Positions 26,960-36,127 of a DNA stretch of 64,000 bases are shown here, piece by piece. A program made the position numbers and the translations under genes. Within the stretch, counting starts at the first letter, position 1. Every line of letters begins with the position of its first letter. Under the pieces are notes generated by a model. It saw nothing but the letters and a program-made list of their open reading frames with translations, had not been told where the DNA came from and ran no database searches. The stretch covers positions 1-64,000 of the forward strand of contig JAPOWQ010000028.1 of assembly GCA_026707585.1 (NCBI GenBank), written 5' to 3'. The DNA comes from Chloroflexota bacterium. Its GTDB lineage: Bacteria; Chloroflexota; UBA11872.

Positions 26960-29773
26960 TCAGCGAATCAGCATGGCGTCAAGCGAACCTTCATAGGTCT
27001 TGTAGGTTACGGATTCGTCGTCGGTAAGGGTGAACTGCAGCACTGGAATCAGACCGACTTCCTCGCGATTGATGTTGGGTCGCGCGGCGAGTATCCAGCG
27101 GCCGGGCTGAAGTGGCGGTTGCGGTGACGAGAGGCTGGCGTAGCCACGTCCATCCCAAACTGCCAGGGTCCCGGTGAGCGGCTCAAACTGGTAGAGGAAG
27201 AGATACTCGTGCGGAGGGCCTTCGGGCTGGGGCTGGACCTGGCCGTCAAACCAGCGGGCAAAGCCGGAGGTGAAGGAGTCGGTTTCGAATCGGTAGGGAA
27301 CTCTCCAGGGGGAGTCGTCGGTCGCGATAACAACCCAGTCCTGGCCTTGCCAGCGATCGGTGGCGCGATCGGTAAAAGTGGCGGTAAATGCGAGGCTACG
27401 TTCGGCGACTTGCACGTCCGAAAGCTGGATGCTGAAGTCGCGTGGCGGCGGGGGCACGACGGGGGACACCGCGCCGCCGGGCGCGTAGACGGCGACTTCG
27501 TGATTCCACCAGACAGGGCGACGAACAGTAGGCGCGAATGCTGCGGGAGCCATCTGGGATGGAACCACCACGAAATCGGGATATCCGGAGCCCAGTGGCT
27601 GAATTGGAAAGTCAGTCAAGCGATGAATGTTTGACTTGTCCACGGAACCGAATAAGCGTGTATGCGATAGCGACGCGGCTATGCGAAGTCCAACTTTGGG
27701 TAGAATTCCTGGAGGAAGATAAACCGAGGACGAAGTAGGAATGGCTTGGCGCAGGTTTTCGTACGAGTTGAAATCGTAGATGTCGTTTAGGAGTAGGAAT
27801 TCTGGCTTAATGAGGTAAAGAGCGTCGGACTCGCTTCGCGCCAACTGCTCGAAAAGATGTGTGCTGCTCAGCCATTGCCGGGCGTGATCGGGCAGGCGTT
27901 CGACCCAGGCCTGTGTCGCATGAACGTAGCTGAATCCGCGCCGTCGGATTGCCCGAGGCTCCAGATACCGCAAGGCATCGGTATATTGGGCTCCTTCCAC
28001 GTGCAATAGATGTACGTGGCCAGCCAGGCCGGAGGCGTTTGGGCGCCCAGTTGCAATGCTCATCTCGACGGGATAGGGAGACAATATAAGGGCATCTACC
28101 GTCGTGTTATTACGAATATAGCTAACCACCTGGTCCGAGACTTGATGGTCCATGGCAAAGCGTCGCAGGTCGTGGTGGTATGGATTGGCGTCGGTGCTCA
28201 AGACTCCTGGCTGAGGATTGCTAAGCTCCAGACCGCGCCCGATCCCCGCGGCGATGGTGTGGGCGGGCCGCGCCACGGTTGGCCAGACAATGAGCGCGAC
28301 GACAACAGTGCTGGCCGCGAAACGCCACCGCGGTCGAAGACCGGGCAACCGGTCGGCGAGCGCCAGCAGCAGGGCCAGCAGCGCCAGGTTGCGCGCATGC
28401 CCGTCAAAACGGGTCACGTCGATGGGTGAGGTCTCGTAGGTGATCGTAAGGGCGGCAGCCATACAGGCCAGGCTCCCGGCGACCAACGCCACGACGAGGC
28501 GATCACGCCAGGCAAGCAACGAAGCGACCGTCGCGATGGTCACGGCCCCGATACCCAGCAATCCGATGCCTTCTGGCAGTGTTTCAAAGCGACCCAGCGT
28601 CTGACGATCTAATGGATCATGGATCCAACCAATCGAAATGTCAGATCGAGGCTCGCCAGACAATATGGCGGTCAATCCCCCTCCGCTGAAGGCCAAAAGT
28701 AGAACCGCTGCGACCGGTCCAAGGATGGTTGAACGGAGTACGGTCCAGGAAGTGGGGCGGCTGGCTAGATGCGGAACTATGTGGGACGCAATCAGTCCAA
28801 TCCACAGCACGATGACCAGCAGTGCCAACTCCTCACTTAGAATTCCCTGGAACCCGATCAGTGCGGCGAGCGTGAGTGCGCCAAGGCGGGACTGATCCTG
28901 GCCCGAAGCGGCGTACCACAGCACGATGAAGGCCAACGCGTACGCGAGCACGAAAGGCGGTTTCCAAATGTTGGCCGGCGCACCTCCAAGCTTGGATTCC
29001 CAAAGCGAGGGAATCTCGGGCCAATAGAGATCTCCAAGGGAGGCCACCAGCTTGGACGATGGGACTTCAGTCAGGACTGGAATCTGAAGAATATTCGGCA
29101 ACTCGGCCCCATGCAGAGTCCAGCTTCCGTCGGTAAGCAACAATAGCGAAAGCGTGAGTGCGATGAGCCATCCGCTTCGCTTCAGCAACGCGACGGCGAC
29201 AAGCAGGGCGAAGCCGGTCCAGGCGTAGGCACCGATCAGTTCGGTCACGAAGACCGAATTCGGGCCGACCGGTGGCGCAAGCAAGCCAACGAGCAGGTCG
29301 ACTCCATGGTGGTAATACGCCGGCGACTCGGGATTCCAGGATGTGATCGGCGGCCAACCACCGGCCTGGATATAGGCGCTCAACCAAAGATGTAGCTCCG
29401 GGTCTGGGACTTTCAGCAGCTGTCGGGATGCCAACATGGCCCAGAACAGGGCTACGGTCGCGGCCGTGAACGTGGCAAGCGTGCGAGGCGACATCCGCAA
29501 GGTCTGCGGCGCATGCCGGACCAGGGCGGCGCCAACCACGAGGATGACGACCCAACCTATGGCGGCGGCCGCTGGGCCGGGGAAGACAGGGAGCACGGAG
29601 TTGACGCAGAGCCCCCAAAGCGCCGGGCCAATGACCACCCCCTGCGCCAACGCCACGCCGTCTTCTGTTTGCCGCAGGGCCGCTCGAGCGACGACGACGC
29701 CGAAGACTGCAAGAGCGATGAGTTGCAGCATGAAGAACAAGAGGCCGGGGAGGACGGCTGGATCTACCGTCAT
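26960..29773 (-). CDS. giant GT-C-like membrane protein, tandem copy 2
   Basis: 937 aa with the same layout as copy 1: PDPELH at 123-128, WPPITSWNP and YYHHGVDL, many helices, then the conserved C-terminal domain ending YEGSLDAMLIR. The final 150 residues are closest to copy 1. The stretch encoding roughly residues 600-700 (about 27.6-27.96 kb) is visibly AT-richer than the same stretch in the other copies, hinting at a mosaic origin. Start MTVDPAVLPG matches the other copies exactly in register. Confidence 0.7.
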   Translation of the reverse strand: MTVDPAVLPGLLFFMLQLIALAVFGVVVARAALRQTEDGVALAQGVVIGPALWGLCVNSVLPVFPGPAAAAIGWVVILVVGAALVRHAPQTLRMSPRTLATFTAATVALFWAMLASRQLLKVPDPELHLWLSAYIQAGGWPPITSWNPESPAYYHHGVDLLVGLLAPPVGPNSVFVTELIGAYAWTGFALLVAVALLKRSGWLIALTLSLLLLTDGSWTLHGAELPNILQIPVLTEVPSSKLVASLGDLYWPEIPSLWESKLGGAPANIWKPPFVLAYALAFIVLWYAASGQDQSRLGALTLAALIGFQGILSEELALLVIVLWIGLIASHIVPHLASRPTSWTVLRSTILGPVAAVLLLAFSGGGLTAILSGEPRSDISIGWIHDPLDRQTLGRFETLPEGIGLLGIGAVTIATVASLLAWRDRLVVALVAGSLACMAAALTITYETSPIDVTRFDGHARNLALLALLLALADRLPGLRPRWRFAASTVVVALIVWPTVARPAHTIAAGIGRGLELSNPQPGVLSTDANPYHHDLRRFAMDHQVSDQVVSYIRNNTTVDALILSPYPVEMSIATGRPNASGLAGHVHLLHVEGAQYTDALRYLEPRAIRRRGFSYVHATQAWVERLPDHARQWLSSTHLFEQLARSESDALYLIKPEFLLLNDIYDFNSYENLRQAIPTSSSVYLPPGILPKVGLRIAASLSHTRLFGSVDKSNIHRLTDFPIQPLGSGYPDFVVVPSQMAPAAFAPTVRRPVWWNHEVAVYAPGGAVSPVVPPPPRDFSIQLSDVQVAERSLAFTATFTDRATDRWQGQDWVVIATDDSPWRVPYRFETDSFTSGFARWFDGQVQPQPEGPPHEYLFLYQFEPLTGTLAVWDGRGYASLSSPQPPLQPGRWILAARPNINREEVGLIPVLQFTLTDDESVTYKTYEGSLDAMLIR

Positions 29774-29884
29774 TCGGCTAGTCCCGGTTGCCGCAGACTG
29801 GAGCCCGCTGGACTTAGCGTGCGATGGCGGAAGCTGCGCTGGCTGGCTGGCGGTAAGGAGTCGGGGCGACTCGTGGCATTGGGG

Positions 29885-32707
29885 TCATCGGACCAGGAGG
29901 GCACTAAGCGAGCCTTCATGAGCATTGAGGGAAAGGTCGGCGTCTGCGGTGAGCGAGAAATGCAGAACCGGTATGAGACCGACTTCGTGGCCATTGATGT
30001 TGGGCCGCGCGGCCAGCAGCCAGTTGCCGCGGCCGAGGGCTGGTTGTGGGGGGCCGAGGCTAGCGAATTCATGCCCGTTCCATACGGCCAAGGTCCCTGT
30101 TCGCGGATCGAACTCGTACAGGAAGAAATACTCCTGGGTGGCGGTCTCCGGAACAGGTTGAACCTGACCCTCGAACCAGCGGACGAAGACCTGCGTGAGC
30201 TTCATGGTGTCGAATCGATAGGGGAGCCGCCAGGGTGACGAGTCGGTAGCTACGACCACCCAATCTTGTCCCTGCCAGCGGGTGGGGGCGCGATCGGTGA
30301 ACGTGGCGGTGAAGGCGAGGCGACCGTCCGTGAGTTGCACGTTGGAGAGCTGGATGCTGAAGTCGGGCGGCGGAGGGGGCATGAGCGGCGCCACCGCGCC
30401 GCTGGGCGCATACACGGCAAACTCGGGAGTCCACCAGATGGGCTGGCGCGTGGTTGCAGGCAAGCTGGAGGGCGCCAGCCGCGCCCGCATCGCCACAAAG
30501 TCAGGTGTCTGCGCGCCGACCGAGCCAATAGGTATGTCTGTCATCAGGTGGTCTCTGACCACGTCCACCGCACCGAGCAATTGGGTATGCGATAGCGCCA
30601 CAGCCAGTCTGGCGCCGTCTTGCGGCGGGAGCCCTGGCGCCAAGTACACCGTGGCTGTCGCGGGAATGGCCTGCCGCAAGGCTTCGAACGACGCAGGATT
30701 CGGAGACACGTCCAGGCTGAGAAACGCCGGTTGGACGCGGTAGAGAGCGTCGGCATGGCCCTGCACTAGGAGTTCAAAGAGCCGGGGATCGTCCAGCCAG
30801 CGTTGGGCGCGGTCGGGCAGCGTGGCGACCCACGCGTTGGTGGCGTGCACATAGGTGAAGCCCAGCCGGCGAGTGGCCCCGGGCTCGAGGTAACGCACCA
30901 CGTCTTCGTACCGAGGGCCGGTGTGCAAATTGAGATGGAGATGTCCTGCGAATCCCGAGGCGTTGGGTCGGCCCGTGGCGATGCTCATCGCAATTGGGTG
31001 CGGAGAAAAGACGCGGGTGTCGACGGGCGTGTGATTGCGGATATGGCGGATCACGCCGGCGGAAATCGGGGTATCGATGACGAAGCGCCGCAGATCGAAG
31101 TGGTATGGGTTGGTGTCCGTATCCCGGACTCCCGGTTGGGTGTTGGCCAGCTCCACGCCGCGACTGACGCCGAGAGCGACCGTTCGGGCGGGCAGCGCGA
31201 CCGTTGGCCAAACGACGAGCACGGCGATCAGGACGCAGACGCCGGCGCGCCAGCGGAGGCGCAGGGCCGGCAGGCGGCTGGCCAGGGCCACCAGCAGAGC
31301 CAAGAGGGCGAAGTTGCGAGCGTGTCCGTCAAGACGCGTGACATCAAACTGGGATGCCTGGTACTGAACGGTCAGCGCGCCAGCCATGCAAGCCAGGCTG
31401 CTGGCGGCGAGCGCCAGCACCAGACGGTCACGCCAAGCCACAACCAATGCGAGCGCCGCCGTTGCGATGGCTCCGATGCCCAGGAGACCAAGGCCACCGG
31501 GCAGCAGGTCAAAGCGGCCCCAGGCTTGTCGGCTCGAGGGATCGCTGATCCAGCTGAGCGACACGTCGCCTCGGGGCGCGCCAGTCAGCATTGCGGTCAG
31601 CGCTCCTCCGCCCAGCGCCAGCAGGAGGACGGCTAGCGCAGGGCCCGTGAGGCCGCGTCGGAGCGCTTCCGCGGCGGTGCGCCGATTCCTGGGCAATTGA
31701 GCAATGTGGATGGCCTCCAGTCCGATCCAGAATCCGAGGATCAGGAGCGCGATTTCTGCACTTGCGACGCCGAGGAATCCAGTCAACGCCCCCAGCGTTG
31801 GGGCGATCAGCCGGGAGGCGCGCCGGCCGGCGGCTGCGTGCCAGAGCACGATGAATGCCAGCGTATAGGCCAGCACGAACGATGGTTTCCAGATGTTGGC
31901 GGGATATCCGTCCCGCTCGGAAGTCCACGGCAGCGAAACTTGCTCGGGCCAGTACAGGCTGGCCAGCGAGTCGCCCAGCCCGGCGGCGGGAATCTCCGTG
32001 GGGACGGGAATCTGAAGCACATTGGGGATCTTTTCTATGAACCCGACCAGCGTCCAGGCGCCGGCGGTGAGCAACAGCGGCGATAGGGTGAGGACGCTGA
32101 GCCAGCCGCCGCGATGTCGCACGGCGGTGGCCACGACCAGGGCGAAGCTGCACCACACGTAGGCGCCGATCAGTTCGAACATGAATGCCGGATTCGGTCC
32201 GGACGGCGGCGCCAGCAAGGCGACCAGCAGATCGACACCGTGGTGATAGTGCAGGACCAGGTCCGGATTCCAGGAGGCGATTGGCGGCCAGCCACCGTTC
32301 GTGATGTAGGCGGTCAGACTCAGGTGCAATTCCGAATCGGGGATTTTCATCAACTGCCGGGCGGCCAGCGTGATCCAGAAGAGCGCCAGGGTGACGGCAA
32401 TGAATCCGGCCAGCGTGCGCGGCGGCACACGTAAGACTTGCGGGGCGCGCCAAATCAGGATCGCGCCAATGGCCAGGGTGATAGCCCAGCCCAGCAGCGC
32501 GCCGGTTCGACCGGGCAGGAGATAGAGGATCAGGCTGACGCACAGTCCCCAAAGAGCCGGTCCAACAACCAAGCCGTGGGCGAGTGCGAGGCAGTCATCG
32601 GCCTGTCGCAGCGCTACCCGGACGACCACAAAGCCCACGGCCGCCAGCGCCAGCAATTCCACGGCCAGGAGCAGCAGGCCAGGGAGGACGGCCGCGTCAA
32701 TCGTCAT
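29885..32707 (-). CDS. giant GT-C-like membrane protein, tandem copy 3
   Basis: 940 aa. PDSELH at 123-128 and WPPIASWNP, HYHHGVDL follow the first helices; the C-terminal beta-rich domain ends AHEGSLSALLVR. Copies 3 and 4 resemble each other most in the membrane part (HYHHG and the helices around it). Spacing to copy 2 is 111 bases. All copies share the FxYVHAT-x-AW segment after the membrane part, which may be part of a substrate site outside the cell. Confidence 0.7.
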   Translation of the reverse strand: MTIDAAVLPGLLLLAVELLALAAVGFVVVRVALRQADDCLALAHGLVVGPALWGLCVSLILYLLPGRTGALLGWAITLAIGAILIWRAPQVLRVPPRTLAGFIAVTLALFWITLAARQLMKIPDSELHLSLTAYITNGGWPPIASWNPDLVLHYHHGVDLLVALLAPPSGPNPAFMFELIGAYVWCSFALVVATAVRHRGGWLSVLTLSPLLLTAGAWTLVGFIEKIPNVLQIPVPTEIPAAGLGDSLASLYWPEQVSLPWTSERDGYPANIWKPSFVLAYTLAFIVLWHAAAGRRASRLIAPTLGALTGFLGVASAEIALLILGFWIGLEAIHIAQLPRNRRTAAEALRRGLTGPALAVLLLALGGGALTAMLTGAPRGDVSLSWISDPSSRQAWGRFDLLPGGLGLLGIGAIATAALALVVAWRDRLVLALAASSLACMAGALTVQYQASQFDVTRLDGHARNFALLALLVALASRLPALRLRWRAGVCVLIAVLVVWPTVALPARTVALGVSRGVELANTQPGVRDTDTNPYHFDLRRFVIDTPISAGVIRHIRNHTPVDTRVFSPHPIAMSIATGRPNASGFAGHLHLNLHTGPRYEDVVRYLEPGATRRLGFTYVHATNAWVATLPDRAQRWLDDPRLFELLVQGHADALYRVQPAFLSLDVSPNPASFEALRQAIPATATVYLAPGLPPQDGARLAVALSHTQLLGAVDVVRDHLMTDIPIGSVGAQTPDFVAMRARLAPSSLPATTRQPIWWTPEFAVYAPSGAVAPLMPPPPPDFSIQLSNVQLTDGRLAFTATFTDRAPTRWQGQDWVVVATDSSPWRLPYRFDTMKLTQVFVRWFEGQVQPVPETATQEYFFLYEFDPRTGTLAVWNGHEFASLGPPQPALGRGNWLLAARPNINGHEVGLIPVLHFSLTADADLSLNAHEGSLSALLVR

Positions 32708-32804
32708 TCAGCCAGTGTCCGCCATAGCAGCCAAGAGCACGTCTGCGAGTGCGATCCGTCAAGCACTCGATGCCGACTGGTTGCCGACGGCGTATCGAGC
32801 GGAT

Positions 32805-35645
32805 TCACGGCGTCGTGGCTTTCGACCGGATCAGCGTGGCGTTGAGCGAGCCTTCATAGGCGCTGAACGTCACGTTGCCGTCGTCGGTCAGCGTGAATTG
32901 CAGCACGGGAATCAGCCCGACCTCGCGGCCATCGACATTGGGCCGGGCGGCCAGCAGCCACTCGCCGGGGCCAAGGGCTGGTTGTGGCGGACCCAATCTG
33001 GCGTATCCCGTCCCATCCCAGACCGTCAGCACGCCTGTTCGAGGCTCGAACTCGTAAAGGAAGAAGTACTCGTGGGTGGAGGTTTCCGGAACGGGTTGGA
33101 CCTGGCCTTCAAACCAGCGGACAAAGACCTGGGTGAGTCTCATCGTGTCAAAGCGGTAGGGGAAGCGCCAGCGGGAGGCGTCGGTGGCGACGACGACCCA
33201 ATCCTGCCCGTGCCATAGGTCGGTGGCGCGATCGGTGAACGTAGCGGTGAAGGCAATGCGCCCATCGGCCATTGCCACATCGGAGAGTTGAATGCTGAAG
33301 TCGACTGGTGGTGGGGGTAGCAGCGGCACCGGATCGCCTTCGGCCGCATAGACGGCGAGGTCGCGGTTCCACCACATGGGCCGGCGGGCATTTGCCGGGA
33401 AGGCGGACGGAGCCAACTGCGCCGGTGTCGCGAGAAAGTCCGGCGTCTGCCTGCCCAGCGGCCGCGTAGGGATGTGTGTGATCAAGTGGACTGCTCCCGG
33501 GTCCACTGTGCCGAGAAGCTGCGCGCGCGACAGAGTCACTGCCAGTCGGATGCCATCGGTTGGCTGGATCCCTGGCGCCAGATACACCGTGGCCGCCGGG
33601 GGGATTGCCTGCCGCAGGCCTTCGAACGACGCTGGACTCGGGGGTACGTCCAGGCTGAGAAAGGCCGGCTGAACGCGGTACAAGGCGTCCGACTCGGTCT
33701 GGATCAGTCGTTCGAATAGCTCCGGGTTGGCCAGCCAGCGTTGGGCGCGGGCGGGCAGCGTGGCGACCCAGGCGTTGGTGGCGTGGACATAGGCGAATCC
33801 CAACCGCCGCATGGCTCCGGGTTCCAGGTGGCGCAACACGTCCTCGTACTGGGGATCGGTCAACGGTCGGAGGTGAACGTGACCTCGGAGCCCTGAGGCG
33901 TTGGGGCGGCCCGTGGCGTTGCTCATCGCGACTGGGTGGGGCGAAAAGATGCGAGTGTCGACGGGCGAGTGGTTGCGGATGTACCGGGTCACGCCGACGG
34001 ATAGTGGAGTTTCGATGACGTAGCGCCGCAGGTCGTAATGGTACGGGTCTGAATCGGACTCCCAGGCTCCAGGTTGCGTGTTGGTTAGGTTCACACCGCG
34101 GCTGACGCCGTGAACAACCGTGCGAACGGGCAGCGCCACCGTTGGCCAGACGACAAGCGCGGCGATCAGGACGCAGGTTCCAGCGCGCCAGCGTGGGCGC
34201 AGGGCTGGCAGGCGCCCGGCTAGGGCCAGCAGCAACGCCAGCAGTGCGAAGTTGCGGGCGTGCCCGTCAAAGCGCGTGACATCGTACTGGGATGGCGGGT
34301 ATTGCAGGGTCAGCGCACCGATCATCAATGGAACGCTGCTTGCGGCTAGTGCCACCACCAGGCGGTCACGCCAGGCGAGGAGCGACGCGATCACCGCTGT
34401 CGAGATGGCCCCAACGCCCAAGAGCCCGATGCCACCCGGCAAGAGTTCAAAACGTCCCAGGGCCTGGCGTCCAAACAGATCATCGATCCACTCCAGGGAA
34501 AACTCGGCTCGGGGCGCGTTTGTCAACGTCGCGGTCAGCATGCCCCCGCCAAAGGCCAGCAGCAGGAGAGCCAGCGCCGGGCCCGTTGCCGCGCGCAGCA
34601 GTGCGATCAGTGCCGTGCGTCGGCTTGGTGATAGCCGAACGATCTGGAATGCCGACAGGCCGATCCAAAGCCCGAGGACGAGAATTGCGATTTCTGAACT
34701 GACGACGCCGAGGAATCCAATCAGCGCCGCCAGTGTGGCGGCGGCCGGGAAGGATCGGCGCCGGCTGGCGGCCGCGTGCCATAGCACGATGAATGCCAGC
34801 GCATACGCCAGCACGAACGGCGGTTTCCAGATGTTTGGCGGCACTCCATCAAGACGGGAGGGCCAGGGCACGGGGAGGTCCTGCGGCCAGTACACGCCGA
34901 TCAGCGAAGACCGTAGTCCGGTCGTTGGAATTGCCGCGGGGACGGGAACCTGAAGGAGGTTGTCGATCGGGTCCTGAAACCCGACCAGCGTCCAGGCGCC
35001 GGCGGTCAGCAACAGCGGCAACAAGATGAGGACGCTGAGCCAGCCGCCACGGTGTCGTATGGCGGTGGCCACCACCAGGGCAAAGCTGGTCCACACGTAG
35101 GCGCCGATCAGTTCGATCATGAATGCGAGGTCTGGGCCTGACGGCGGTGCCAGCAGCGCGACCAGCAGGTCAATGCCATGGTGATAGTGAAGGACGAAGT
35201 CGGGATTCCAGGAAACGATTGGTGGCCAGCCGCCGTCCCTGATGTACGCGGCCAGTCCCAGGTGTAGTTCCGGATCAGGGACTTTCATCAACTGCCGGGC
35301 GGCCAGCGCGACCCAGAAGAGCGCCAGGGTGACGGCGATGAAGCCGGCCAGTGTGCGCGGAGGCACCCGCACGATGTGCGGGGCGCGCCAGGTCAGGATC
35401 GCGCCAATGGCCAGGGTGATTACCCAACCCAACAGCGCGCCGGCCAGGCCGGGAAGCAGATACATGACGAGGTTCACGATCAAGCCCCAGGTCACCGGGC
35501 CGATCACCAAGCCCTGGGCCAGCGCCAGGCGGTGGTCCGGCTCCCGCAACGCTATTCGTGCGATAACGAATCCAACCGCCGCGAGCGCCAGCAATTCCAG
35601 AGCCAGGAGCAGCAGACCTGGGAGGATCGAAGGGTCAAGGATCAG
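32805..35645 (-). CDS. giant GT-C-like membrane protein, tandem copy 4 (probable CTG start)
   Basis: About 946 aa if it starts at CTG 35645. That start gives (M)ILDPSILPG, in ungapped register with MTVDPTSLPG and MTIDAAVLPG of the other copies, and puts PDPELH at 123-128 as in all of them. AAGGGGA lies eight bases upstream. No ATG, GTG or TTG fits this position; TTG at 35594 would remove the first 17 residues, including most of the first helix. Otherwise the layout is as in copies 1-3, with HYHHGIDL and the C-terminal domain ending YEGSLNATLIR. It is the first gene of the array. Confidence 0.7.
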   Translation of the reverse strand: MILDPSILPGLLLLALELLALAAVGFVIARIALREPDHRLALAQGLVIGPVTWGLIVNLVMYLLPGLAGALLGWVITLAIGAILTWRAPHIVRVPPRTLAGFIAVTLALFWVALAARQLMKVPDPELHLGLAAYIRDGGWPPIVSWNPDFVLHYHHGIDLLVALLAPPSGPDLAFMIELIGAYVWTSFALVVATAIRHRGGWLSVLILLPLLLTAGAWTLVGFQDPIDNLLQVPVPAAIPTTGLRSSLIGVYWPQDLPVPWPSRLDGVPPNIWKPPFVLAYALAFIVLWHAAASRRRSFPAAATLAALIGFLGVVSSEIAILVLGLWIGLSAFQIVRLSPSRRTALIALLRAATGPALALLLLAFGGGMLTATLTNAPRAEFSLEWIDDLFGRQALGRFELLPGGIGLLGVGAISTAVIASLLAWRDRLVVALAASSVPLMIGALTLQYPPSQYDVTRFDGHARNFALLALLLALAGRLPALRPRWRAGTCVLIAALVVWPTVALPVRTVVHGVSRGVNLTNTQPGAWESDSDPYHYDLRRYVIETPLSVGVTRYIRNHSPVDTRIFSPHPVAMSNATGRPNASGLRGHVHLRPLTDPQYEDVLRHLEPGAMRRLGFAYVHATNAWVATLPARAQRWLANPELFERLIQTESDALYRVQPAFLSLDVPPSPASFEGLRQAIPPAATVYLAPGIQPTDGIRLAVTLSRAQLLGTVDPGAVHLITHIPTRPLGRQTPDFLATPAQLAPSAFPANARRPMWWNRDLAVYAAEGDPVPLLPPPPVDFSIQLSDVAMADGRIAFTATFTDRATDLWHGQDWVVVATDASRWRFPYRFDTMRLTQVFVRWFEGQVQPVPETSTHEYFFLYEFEPRTGVLTVWDGTGYARLGPPQPALGPGEWLLAARPNVDGREVGLIPVLQFTLTDDGNVTFSAYEGSLNATLIRSKATTP

Positions 35646-36127
35646 GTTCGAGGTCCCCTTTTCTCGCCGCTAGGCGATGGCCTGGATTGCAGTGACAGTG
35701 AACCCGGGCGGTACGCACAGCAGCAGGCAGCAAGCCGAGCCCAATTGCCGCTTCCGTGGGCCTCTGCAGCCCCGCCCAATACGTCCCGCCTGAATCCCGG
35801 TCGAGGTTCCTGGGCGACTCGCGTGCCTGCCGCCTCGCCGAGCCTGCCCGCGTAGCGGGTCGAGCCATTGTCGTCGACCATCGTTTCACCGGGCAGGCAA
35901 CGCTGCTCGATGCCCGGCCAAGCCGTTCGCACGGAGGCGGCAACGGCTGTGCGTTCGTTTGGAGACGTACACCGACCGAAATTTGGGGTCGGGCGTCGCG
36001 GCAGGCATGTCGGCAAGGCATGGTAGCGCCCAGCCCGGCGCACGCAGGTCGAGTCTCGGGCCCAGATGCTCGCGCCGCATCTTCCTGTCGGCGATGATGC
36101 GGTGGCATTTGTACTCGGGACTGATCC
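35646..36127. other. 482-base divergent intergenic region
   Basis: No supported gene; short Arg-rich frames on both strands are compositional. It should hold promoters for the GT-C array (minus) and the sulfatase at 36128 (plus). I saw no clear promoter boxes, repeat or RNA element. Confidence 0.5.
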
